Assembly: GCF_007570825.1 (NCBI RefSeq)
Contig: NZ_SUNB01000009.1
Location: forward strand, 62,001-126,000
Origin: Pleionea sediminis
GTDB lineage: Bacteria > Pseudomonadota > Gammaproteobacteria > Enterobacterales > Kangiellaceae
Direction: 5' to 3'
Length of the DNA stretch: 64,000 bases
The first letter of the stretch is position 1. Every line of letters begins with the position of its first letter. Positions 46,800 through 55,700 of this stretch are shown in pieces. The notes under the pieces were generated by a model. It had not been told where the DNA came from and made no database searches. It was given only the letters and a program-made list of their open reading frames with translations. A program made the position numbers and the translations under genes.

Positions 46800-48086
46800 A
46801 TGTCGCACAATCGAAAAGTATCTGTTATTGGACTTGGCTATGTTGGATTGCCTGTTGCAGTAGCCTTTGGAAAAACTCAACCTGTGGTTGGTTTCGATAT
46901 TAACGCGCAACGCATCGAAGAGCTGAAAAAGGGAATTGATCGTACGCTTGAAGTTGAAAGCAACGATTTACAATCTGCAGACATCGAGTTTACTGATAGC
47001 ACTGAAGTTTTAGCGAAAGCAGACTTTCACATTGTCGCAGTTCCAACTCCAATTAATGAGGCACGAAAGCCCGACCTACGCCCGATGTTATCGGCGTCAA
47101 AGACGGTTGGACAAGCACTTAAAAAGGGCGACATCGTCGTTTTTGAATCGACGGTTTACCCTGGAGCAACCGAAGAAGATTGTGTTCCGATTTTAGAAGC
47201 TGAATCGGGACTAAAATGCGGCACCGACTTTTTTGTTGGTTACTCTCCCGAGAGAATTAATCCGGGTGATAAAGAGCATACCTTTACCAAGATTACTAAA
47301 ATTGTATCTGGCCAAGATGAAGCCACTTTGGAAACTGTTGCCGAAGTTTACGAAAGTGTTGTCACCGCTGGTGTATTTCGTGCCTCAAGCATCAAAGTGG
47401 CAGAAGCGGCGAAAGTTATTGAAAATACCCAACGTGATTTAAATATTGCTCTGATGAATGAGTTGTCGCTTATCTTTCAAAAAATGAATATTGATACTCT
47501 TGATGTTTTAGAAGCGGCTGGCACTAAGTGGAACTTTTTACCTTTCCGTCCTGGATTAGTTGGCGGCCATTGTATTGGTGTTGATCCTTATTACTTGACT
47601 CACAAAGCAGAAATTATCGGTCATCACCCCGAAGTGATAATGGCTGGCCGTCGCATTAACGATGATATGGGAAAAACCATTGTTCAAACTGCGATGAAAA
47701 AGCTGATAAAAAATGGTATTGATGCCAGTAAAGCGAAAGTTGGCGTCCTTGGTTTAACCTTTAAAGAAAACTGCCCAGATTTAAGAAATTCTAAAGTAAT
47801 CGATATTATTACAGAGCTACAAAGTTTTGGTATCGAGCCGGTAGTGCATGATCCCATGGCTGATGCCGAAGAAGCCAAAGAAGAGTACGGAGTCACTTTA
47901 GCTGCCGATAAAGATTTGGAAGGTTTTGATTTGATTTTTGTTGCCGTTGCTCACAGTCAATACAACTCTCTATCCATGAATGACTTTGAAAAGGTGCTGA
48001 AACCTAATGCTCACATCGTCGACATTAAAGGTATTCTCGATCGTGATGCTTTTGCCCAATCAAGTTTTAATCTTTCTAGAATATAG
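46800..48086 (+). CDS. tviB: TviB-type nucleotide-sugar dehydrogenase
   Basis: NAD-dependent UDP-N-acetyl-hexosamine 6-dehydrogenase (TviB/WbpO class), oxidising UDP-GlcNAc or UDP-GalNAc to the uronic acid for surface polysaccharide. 428 aa. Rossmann motif GLGYVG near residue 10, YSPERINPGDK near 145, and the catalytic Cys motif GGHCIGVDPYYL near 257. The ATG at 46800 has a GAGG ribosome site and gives the family-standard start; a TTG at 46728 would add 24 unlikely residues. Followed 24 bases later by an epimerase gene, so the pair forms an operon. Confidence 0.88.
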   Translation: MSHNRKVSVIGLGYVGLPVAVAFGKTQPVVGFDINAQRIEELKKGIDRTLEVESNDLQSADIEFTDSTEVLAKADFHIVAVPTPINEARKPDLRPMLSASKTVGQALKKGDIVVFESTVYPGATEEDCVPILEAESGLKCGTDFFVGYSPERINPGDKEHTFTKITKIVSGQDEATLETVAEVYESVVTAGVFRASSIKVAEAAKVIENTQRDLNIALMNELSLIFQKMNIDTLDVLEAAGTKWNFLPFRPGLVGGHCIGVDPYYLTHKAEIIGHHPEVIMAGRRINDDMGKTIVQTAMKKLIKNGIDASKAKVGVLGLTFKENCPDLRNSKVIDIITELQSFGIEPVVHDPMADAEEAKEEYGVTLAADKDLEGFDLIFVAVAHSQYNSLSMNDFEKVLKPNAHIVDIKGILDRDAFAQSSFNLSRI

Positions 48087-48110
48087 TATCGGGTTAAGGA
48101 GAGCAGACAA

Positions 48111-49124
48111 GTGTCTAAAAAGATTTTAGTGACCGGTGCAGCAGGTTTTATCGGTTCTCATGTCAGCCATTATTTACTGGATCGCGGTGACACCGTTGTT
48201 GGTCTTGATAATTTAAATGACTATTACGATGTTAATTTAAAGCTGTCACGTTTAGAGCGGCTGAAAAGCAAAGAGGCTTTTTCTTTTGTAAAACTTGATG
48301 TTGCAGACAAAGAAGGCATTGCTGCTTTGTTTGAAGAAGAAAAGTTTGACTGCGTAGTGCATTTGGCAGCACAAGCGGGCGTGCGATATTCGCTGGAAAA
48401 CCCGCACGTATACATGGAGTCCAACATTGTAGGCCATTTGAATATTTTAGAAGGATGTCGCCACAATGACGTCGGTCATTTAGTGTATGCGTCATCGAGT
48501 TCTGTTTATGGTGCCAACACATTACAGCCTTTCTCTGAGCACCATAATGTAGATCATCCCATTTCGCTTTACGCCGCGAGTAAAAAAGCCAACGAGTTAA
48601 TGTCTCATTCGTACTCTAATTTATTCGGTATGAAAACAACAGGTTTGCGCTTTTTCACGGTTTACGGTCCTTGGGGACGACCCGACATGGCCTTGTTTTT
48701 ATTTACGAAGGGCATCATTGAAGAGAAGGCCATCGACATTTATAACAATGGCGATATGATTCGCGATTTTACTTATGTTGATGATATCGTTGAAGGCGTC
48801 GTTCGTGTGATGGATCATCCACCAGAGGGCAATGATGATTGGTCGGGCGACAATCCGGACCCTGCAACGAGTTACTGTAATTACCGTGTCTTTAACATAG
48901 GTAATAACAGTCCAGTTAAATTGATGGAGTTTGTCGAGGCAATTGAATCTGCTGTGGGTAAAAAAGCCATCAAGAATCTAATGCCAATGCAGCCTGGTGA
49001 TGTTCCCAGTACTTGTGCTGATGTTTCTGAGTTAGAAAAAGCGGTCGGATTTAAGCCAAATACGCCGGTTAAACAAGGTATTCAAAACTTTGTGGACTGG
49101 TATCGCGACTACTATAAGGTTTAA
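48111..49124 (+). CDS. UDP-glucuronate 4-epimerase-type NAD-dependent epimerase
   Basis: 337-aa extended short-chain dehydrogenase. NAD motif [10 protein letters not shown] at 9-18, catalytic YxxxK in YAASKKANE near 155, and [16 protein letters not shown] plus LDNLNDYYD typical of UDP-glucuronate 4-epimerases (LpsL/Cap1J type). Start GTG at 48111 with a GGAG site. With the upstream dehydrogenase it would supply hexuronate sugars for capsule or O-antigen; no glycosyltransferases lie next to it. Confidence 0.85.
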   Translation: MSKKILVTGAAGFIGSHVSHYLLDRGDTVVGLDNLNDYYDVNLKLSRLERLKSKEAFSFVKLDVADKEGIAALFEEEKFDCVVHLAAQAGVRYSLENPHVYMESNIVGHLNILEGCRHNDVGHLVYASSSSVYGANTLQPFSEHHNVDHPISLYAASKKANELMSHSYSNLFGMKTTGLRFFTVYGPWGRPDMALFLFTKGIIEEKAIDIYNNGDMIRDFTYVDDIVEGVVRVMDHPPEGNDDWSGDNPDPATSYCNYRVFNIGNNSPVKLMEFVEAIESAVGKKAIKNLMPMQPGDVPSTCADVSELEKAVGFKPNTPVKQGIQNFVDWYRDYYKV

Positions 49125-49157
49125 TTGAGTAAAGCCTAATCAATCGCAAATTTAATG

Positions 49158-49185
49158 TTGCATTAACTGAGTGATTGATTATAAT
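49158..49185 (+). promoter_or_regulatory. Promoter of tRNA-Leu(CAA)
   Basis: -35 TTGCAT (49158-49163), 16-base spacer, perfect -10 TATAAT (49180-49185), then a GC-rich discriminator (GCCCGC) typical of stable-RNA promoters. The tRNA begins 32 bases downstream. A decayed copy lies near 45252. Confidence 0.7.
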
Positions 49186-49217
49186 TGCCCGCTCTTAAGC
49201 ATTACTGCTTTAGAGAC

Positions 49218-49304
49218 GCCAGAGTGGTGGAATTGGTAGACACAGGGGATTCAAAATCCCCCGCCTTTGCGGGTGTGACGGTTCGAGTCCGTCCTCTGGT
49301 ACCA
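49218..49304 (+). tRNA. tRNA-Leu (CAA)
   Basis: 87-nt class II tRNA with encoded CCA. Acceptor GCCAGAG pairs with CTCTGGT (G1-U72 wobble), D arm TGGTGGAATTGGTAGA, anticodon stem GGGGA/TCCCC with loop TTCAAAA (CAA), long variable arm GCCTTTGCGGGTGT and T arm GACGGTTCGAGTCCGTC. It is the intact copy at the heart of a recombination hotspot; its 3' end starts an eight-unit tandem array. Confidence 0.97.
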
Positions 49305-50316
49305 AATTTTAAAAACCGATCCAAAGTGGTCGGTTTTTTTATGTCTGCGAATGATTCAATTGAACGAAACTTTAAATTATCCCGGGTGTGAGGGCCAAAT
49401 TGTCGGACCATCGCGTCCATACTCTGGTACCCAATTTCAAAAACCGATCCAAAGTGGTCGGTTTTTTTATGCCTGCGAATGATTCAATTGAACGAAACTT
49501 TAAATGATCCCGGGTGTGACGGCCGAATTGTCGGACCATCGCGTCCGTCCTCTGGTACCCAATTTTAAAAACCGATCCATAAGTGGTCGGTTTTTTATGT
49601 CTGCGATTTATTCAATTGAACGAAACTTCAAATGATCCCGGGTGTGACTGCCGAATTGTCGGACCATCGCGTCCGTCCTCTGGTACCCAATTTTAAAAAC
49701 CGATCTAAAGTGGTCGGTATTTTTATGTCTGCGATTTATTCAATTGAACGAAACTTCAAATAATCCCGGGTGTGACGACCGAATTGTCGGACCATCGCGT
49801 CCGTCCTCTGGTACCAAATTTTAAAAACCGATCCAAAGTGGTCGGTTTTTTTATGCCTGCGATTTATTCAATTGAACGAAACTTTAAATAATCCTGGGTG
49901 TGACTGCCGAATTGTCGGACCATCGCGTCCGTCCTCTGGTACCAAATTTTTAAAACCGATCCATAAGTGGTCGGTTTTTTATGTCTGCGAATGATTCAAT
50001 TGAACGAAACTTTAAATTATCCCGGGTGTGAGGGCCAAATTGTCGGACCATCGCGTCCATACTCTGGTACCCAATTTAAAAAAATCGATCCAAAGTGGTC
50101 GGTTTTTTATGTCTGCGAATGATTCAATTGAACGAAACTTTAAATAATCCCGGGTGTGACGGCCGAATTGTCGGACCATCGCGTCCGTCCTCTGGTACCC
50201 AATTTTAAAAACCGATCCAAAGTGGTCGTTTTTTTTATGTCTGCGAATGATTCAATTGAACGAAACTTTAAATGATCCCGGGTGTGGCGGCCGAAATGTC
50301 GGACCATCGCGTCCGT
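49294..50316 (+). repeat. Eight tandem 128-bp units derived from the 3' half of tRNA-Leu
   Basis: The sequence CTCTGGTACC recurs at 49294, 49422, 49550, 49678, 49806, 49934, 50062 and 50190, always 128 bases apart; the last unit breaks off at 50316. Each unit carries the tRNA 3' end, an ACCGA...TCGGT hairpin with a T run (terminator-like), an ATG micro-ORF of 12 or 16 codons, and a GGGTGTGA-C-GG ... CGTCC segment matching the tRNA variable-arm/T-stem with a loop enlarged to about 22 bases. The closest known analogue is the 178-bp tRNA-derived repeat downstream of E. coli tyrT. Confidence 0.95.
49310..49340 (+). terminator. Terminator of tRNA-Leu, repeated in each unit
   Basis: ACCGA-t-CC / GG-t-CGGT stem with loop AAAGT and a seven-T tract, six bases past the tRNA CCA. 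Equivalent hairpins recur every 128 bases through the array, so read-through transcripts would meet eight successive terminators. Confidence 0.85.
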
Positions 50317-50737
50317 AATTGTCTCTTTATTTCTTAGTCTCTACTGTAGAAACTTTTGCAATTCTCCGGTGATATGTGTGCACTTGCGCAAGTGTTTTAT
50401 ATTCAGATGTGTTTTACTTTTTCGCAAAAGCTCCCTCAAAATCAGAAGTGCCTATTTCTTTTTAGTCATGAAAAGTAAAGTCGGGTTTTAAACTATTTGA
50501 TTTAAAATCGGTTAATGAGAGACTTTGCTTTCAAAACCTGTCGATACTGCCAGTAGCAGTAAATAATACTAATAACAGTTTCATTACGCTTTCGAATTAT
50601 TGTCTATATTATTTCTACATATCGTTTACTGTTTAGAAGTCGCTAATCACATTTCGCAATAAGTTGCGCTGTTGATGAATTTTTTAGGCTGACATAGTAG
50701 CACTTTGGTGTTCTCAAATAGTGATAAAAATATAGAG
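50317..50737. other. Intergenic region right of the tandem array
   Basis: About 420 bases without a gene. It contains the perfect 14-base palindrome CACTTGCGCAAGTG (50381-50394) followed by TTTTAT, which could be an operator or small hairpin. Confidence 0.4.
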
Positions 50738-51415
50738 ATGAAGTTTCTAATGAAAACAAATTTGAATCTATTACTTCGACTATCGCTTACTGCGGTGTTC
50801 TTTTTATTATTTAGTGCTTGTACTTCTATTCCCATAAAAATTCAGAAAATGAAAGTTAAGGAACATGAGCCTAAGCTTTCAAAAGTTGTTCTATTACTAA
50901 CGGATTCGGATTTTTCAAACTTTAAACATGAAGAAAAAACATTGGTTAACGACTGGAGCTATAATCTGGGATATTACTTAACCTATGCAATTCATGATTC
51001 GTTGGGGGCAATATTTGAAACTACAGCCCAGGCAGGATCACTTGGAGCATTGGATAGTTTTGACCTCGTTATAAAACCTACTGTCATTGATTTTTCTGCA
51101 CCGCTTCCTTTAATTCCGGCCATGCATACTAAAACCAAAATTACTCTACAGTATGAGGTGACTCCCAAAGCACCTCAAAAGCCTTTCCGCTTGATTGCAA
51201 CAGGAACCTATGAAGTCCTGAATAATGAAGATGAAAAAGTTTACAGTTCACTTATATTTAATGATAAAAATACTTATGAAAAAAGTTCTTGGTTTCCTAA
51301 TGAAAATTCTCAAGAATATAGAAAATATGCTGCGAAAGATGCCTACATAGCCATTTATCATGCGCTAACAAAACTAAATGATCAGTTATTACTAAAACTA
51401 AAAGATAGCGAATAA
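50738..51415 (+). CDS. Lipoprotein of unknown function
   Basis: About 225 aa. Signal with lipobox FSAC (Cys about 28 from the 50738 ATG) followed by TSIPIKIQKMK. The mature domain alternates strands and helices (KVVLLLTDSDF, VIKPTVIDFSAPLPL, TKITLQYEVTPK, ATGTYEVL), resembling outer-membrane-facing lipoproteins, but I do not recognise a family. ATGs at 50738 and 50750 are both possible starts. The AT-rich codon use is in keeping with the accessory block. Confidence 0.65.
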   Translation: MKFLMKTNLNLLLRLSLTAVFFLLFSACTSIPIKIQKMKVKEHEPKLSKVVLLLTDSDFSNFKHEEKTLVNDWSYNLGYYLTYAIHDSLGAIFETTAQAGSLGALDSFDLVIKPTVIDFSAPLPLIPAMHTKTKITLQYEVTPKAPQKPFRLIATGTYEVLNNEDEKVYSSLIFNDKNTYEKSSWFPNENSQEYRKYAAKDAYIAIYHALTKLNDQLLLKLKDSE

Positions 51416-51729
51416 ATAAAATCGTGATAGCTTGAATTTTTTTGTATCTAGTTTTTGATTGGATTTTAGAGTAAAAGGGAATTGTTATATTGGAAGTATC
51501 TTGATGCTGCTATTTGGTTCTATAATATTTGATAGGTATTTATAGAAGTTTTTGTTTTTTGGTATTCGCGCTTAGATATCCGCCTTCTAGTTGAGAGTAT
51601 TGGGTATATTGAATGAAGAAAGGAATGATGCTTTTGATGAAAGGTTTCAATTTTTATTTAAAGACAAGATTGATATTTAAATATCACTAAAATCGGATAG
51701 GCCGTTACTCTAAATACTTAAGAACAAAA
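51416..51729. other. AT-rich intergenic region
   Basis: About 310 bases between convergent transcription units; I see no gene or repeat in it. Confidence 0.4.
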
Positions 51730-51757
51730 AATTGCCGTTTAATACTAAACGGCAATT
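51730..51757 (-). terminator. Terminator of the small-protein operon
   Basis: Perfect 12-base stem AATTGCCGTTTA / TAAACGGCAATT with loop ATAC, immediately past the stop of the minus-strand 56-aa gene. Confidence 0.8.
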
Positions 51758-51758
51758 A

Positions 51759-51929
51759 TTAAATAATGAGTGATATTAGCATCGCGATGGAAACAGAAGT
51801 TGTACCTGCTGTTGCGTTTTCTGGGTGTCGGAATTTCCGTAATATCAGTGAAGAACCGAGACAAATAGCGCCCCAAATAAAAAACATAATTGATAGCGCA
51901 CCTAATAATGCATCCGTTGTAAAATCCAT
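51759..51929 (-). CDS. Small two-helix membrane protein
   Basis: 56 aa with two hydrophobic helices (about 5-26 and 42-56) separated by a basic loop (LRKFRHPENATAG). Function unknown. The ATG at 51929 has an AAAGGAAG ribosome site at seven-base spacing, which makes it a convincing small gene although an in-frame extension exists. It begins 20 bases after the stop of the upstream small gene, in the same operon. Confidence 0.6.
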   Translation of the reverse strand: MDFTTDALLGALSIMFFIWGAICLGSSLILRKFRHPENATAGTTSVSIAMLISLII

Positions 51930-51949
51930 TTTCTGTCTTCCTTTAAATG

Positions 51950-52135
51950 TTAAGCGACGTCTTTTAGTTCGTTCGACAATGCACAAAATAATTTAGCGTT
52001 TCTTTCAGCTTCGCCATAAGAGTTGAAAGGGCCAAGTAGTTTTTCGCCGTTGATTTTTAGAAACCAACCTTTTGCATCACTGTAAATTAGATAGCTATCA
52101 GGCTTTGGCAACATATTGTTAGTTTGAGTCTTCAT
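51950..52135 (-). CDS. Small protein of unknown function (SPOR/WGR-like pattern)
   Basis: 61 aa, soluble. The pattern YLIYSDAKGWFLKINGEKLLGPFNSYGEAERNAK suggests a compact strand-strand-helix domain that reads an aromatic/Gly motif; I cannot name the family. AAGGA ribosome site ahead of tandem ATGs (52138 and 52135). First gene of a two-gene operon with the small membrane protein. Confidence 0.6.
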   Translation of the reverse strand: MKTQTNNMLPKPDSYLIYSDAKGWFLKINGEKLLGPFNSYGEAERNAKLFCALSNELKDVA

Positions 52136-52162
52136 CATCCTATTCCTTAATTTAAATAACAT

Positions 52163-52779
52163 TCCTAATGAGACTTCGGTGTCTCAGAATTGGCGCGCAT
52201 TATAAATGATAACTGGGTCACAAATAAATAGGTGAAAAATACATCGAAACAAGATTGTTTTGAATGATTATTTGTTCGACACCGGACTAACTTGCCTTTA
52301 ACGGGTTTTTATAACCAATTGAATTTAAAGCAAATAATGCTCTTTTTTGTATTTTTCTACTCAAAAAACGACCCCATATTTAACGTTTCTGAACATTTTT
52401 TCGTGAAAATTTACGCTGATTCAGCGGCGCTTTTAAGAGATTGCTTACAGGATTACTCGGCAATGTCCTTATCTTGAGTGTTTATGGCTGTTGAGAGATT
52501 CCAAGCAACGGAGAAAGAGAGTTGGTTGAAAAGTAGAATGGATTTAATAGATTATTTAGGGGGTTCTAGAAGGGGATTTATTAGGACCCTATGAGGACGT
52601 TCAAACGCTATTGAAGGCCGAGCAAGAAGAATTACCGCGCTGCCTATCTATTCAACCGCATTGCTCAAGTTTTCTTACAGAGCTGTAAATATTAACATCG
52701 CATAGTGCAATATTTGTCTATTTGATAGAATCCGCGCAATTTCAAATTAAGTCATCCGACCTCATTACAAGGAAACGCA
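52163..52779. other. Intergenic region upstream of the RHS gene
   Basis: About 600 bases. A TTG-started 61-codon frame (52292-52477) and a stop-free stretch ending near 52687 are weak and not called. The right end is the leader of the RHS toxin gene with an AAGGA ribosome site. Confidence 0.45.
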
Positions 52780-55700
52780 ATGCGCAGTTTGTCATCTCGT
52801 CTCTTTCTTATTGTTTTTACAGCCATTTTTATCTTAAACGGAGCTGCAAGAACACCAAATTTCAATGATACGATTATCCCACAGGCTCCCGGGTCTTTAA
52901 CATTTGCCAATTATTCGGACAAAGACGGGAATTATTCGGTGAGCTGGCCTAAACCAGCCGATTCTCGTTATTTTGAGCTGGAAGTTAAAAATGTTTCAGC
53001 TTCGAGTTCCAGTTATACCCGTGCTTACATGGGAGTGGAGCTGAGTTACACGGTTACTGGACAAGCTCCCGGCACTTACGCTTATCGAGTTAGAGCCTGT
53101 AGTTTTGCCGGATGTTCAACGTATCGTAATGGTGACCATAACGTTGTCGTAGAGAGTCCGATACCGCCTTCGACGCCTTCATCCATATCGTACGTCGACC
53201 ATGCCGACAAAGATGGTAATTTCTCTGTTAAATGGGGCACGTCTGCTCGCGTTGATTATTTTCAATTATTCCAACAGAAAAACAGCGGTAGCTTCACTAA
53301 AATTTACCAAGGCAATGCATATGTTAAGACATTAACGGGCTTAAGTGATGGACTGTATACCTATCGCGTTCGAGCTTGCAATAACTACGGTTGTAGCTCT
53401 TATAAAGCAGCATTAACAATGGTCACGGTCGATACAACGGCCACAGGTGATTGGCGTACCATTTCGGCATCTCCCATTTTTCCGTCAGCTAATTTAGTTA
53501 ACCCAGCAGTTCCAGCGCATCAAACAACGATTGGCGCAGTTCCTGGTGAAGGTGGCGTGTCGGGTGGAGCAGCTTCGTATAACATACCTATTCAATTGCC
53601 TCCGGGCCGAGCTGGCATGGAGCCCAATGTTTCAATTAATTATTCCAGTAACTCGGGCAATGGACTTGTTGGTCAAGGTTGGAGTTTATCCGTCGGTTCC
53701 CGTGTTAGCCGGTGTGCGAGTACTCAAGCGCACGATGGGCGTACTGTTTCTGTAACTTATACATCATCCGATAAATATTGTCTCGACGGTCAAAAGCTGA
53801 TTCAAAACAGCGATGGGTATTACTATCCAGAATTAAACCCTCGCACTCGAGTGACTTTACAAGGTACTTACACCAACCCAACGGGTTTTTTAGTTGAGTT
53901 GCCTAACGGTAATCAACGAATCTACGGTGGTGCTAATAACTCTTCGCATAAAGCGGTGGACGTCAATGGAAGTTCACTTAGCAAAACACGGACTTGGGCG
54001 ATTAATAAAGAAATTGACCGTGCGGGTAACGAGATTGAATATTTCTATAAAAATCAAGGATACGGTGAATATGTTATTCGAGACATTTATTACACTGGAT
54101 TTAATGGAGTAAAAGGAGATCGCCGTGTCCGATTCCTTTATGAAGTTAGAAATGATGCAAGCTTTTTCTATTTAGCGGGCGGTCGAGTTTCTTCAGGGAC
54201 ACGCTTATTACGTGTTGAAACTTATGTTGGTAGTCAAGCTATTCGTAAATATGAGCTTGATTATAATTACAGTACAACCAGTGGAAAAAGTTTATTATCA
54301 ACTGTCGAGCTTTGTGCTCAAGACATACACTCCATTTGGCAGTGTTTACCGAAAACTGAATTTCAATGGCAGCAAGGTGAGACACAATACCGTATTGAAA
54401 AAATTCAAGATCAAGAACCGCTTATTTGGGATAATTGGCCGCAGCCATCTGCTTTAAGTCTATCTTCATCGAATGACTACAATGGTGATGGATTTAGAGA
54501 AGTTAACATTACTAATGACAAAGCAGATACGCGATACAGAGTGTTATTTGATGCTGAAGGTAACGTCACGAATGTCTCTGAATCTGAGCTTGAAATGACT
54601 TTGGAAGTTACTTATGACGGAGTTTCTGATACGGAATATTATGAGCCACCCAAAGGCATTGATTTTAACCATGATGGGTTAATAGACGGATACAAGTACA
54701 TTAATCAAGCGTCTGATTTTTCGAGTGGCGAACTCGCTTTTACATCAGCTGTTTTCGATAAACAAACGGGCGAGTTTGTTCGAGAAGAAACTCATCCCAC
54801 GGGACTTGTTTTAGGTCAGCCTTATGCAGAGGGTTTCACGAATCCTGTTCCTCAATTACCGATTGTGATGGACTTAAATGGTGATGGTAAACTTGATTTA
54901 CTTCACAATGGAGTGGACCCAAACAATGCTAATCGTCGAGTGTTATGGCGTTACCTAAACATTGGATCAAAAGTCACTGAACCTCGATTTGACAGCGGTA
55001 AAATAATCGCTCGATACCCTTACATCGTTCAAAATGGACCTCGAGCTTTAAGCCATTGGCAAAAAAGTCGCTTTGACTTTGATGGTAATGGTATTCCCGA
55101 TATTTTCATCAAAGGTATTAATGGCTCACTTAATAAGAGTCGCATTCTATTTGGATATGTAGGCGCTACTGGCTCGTTGTCTTATGTCGATACGGTAATC
55201 GATCAAGACCTAGGTTTCTTAGACCGTGAGCAACCGACTAAAGTCTACAACCAATTTCTTGATTTGAACGGCGATGGATTATTGGATTATCTGTTTGTTG
55301 ATAACACAGATTCAACGAAGTCTTGGCGTTATAAATTAAATCTGGGCGGTACTTGGGGACCGACCATTGATACTAATGTAACGAGAGGGTTAGAAGTCCC
55401 TCTAGTGACTAATGCAGATAAGTTTACTCCTAAATATGCAGCTGCTTTTAAAATTGGTGATTGGGATAATGACGGTTATCTCGATATTTTGGTACCGAGC
55501 GATCGTGTAGAAATTTACTGCTTAAGAAAAGATGTTGCTGATGGCGGATTTTCCGATATCAAAGCGACAAAAGAATACATTTGTGCCGACCAGTCATCGG
55601 GCACGTATGGTAAATCGTTGTACCCCTCTCATGCTGATAAAGATCGTTCTTTGTACGAGTACGACCAAATCACTTTTAAGCCGAATCGTAACGGTACAAT

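Noticed and set aside
49185-49420. Coding frames on both strands across the tRNA-Leu and the first repeat unit
   Set aside because: They overlap the tRNA itself and reflect its stem-loop composition.
52292-52477. 61-codon TTG-started frame before the RHS gene
   Set aside because: No ribosome site, no recognisable product; the Phe/Leu-rich start is what AT-rich DNA often gives.
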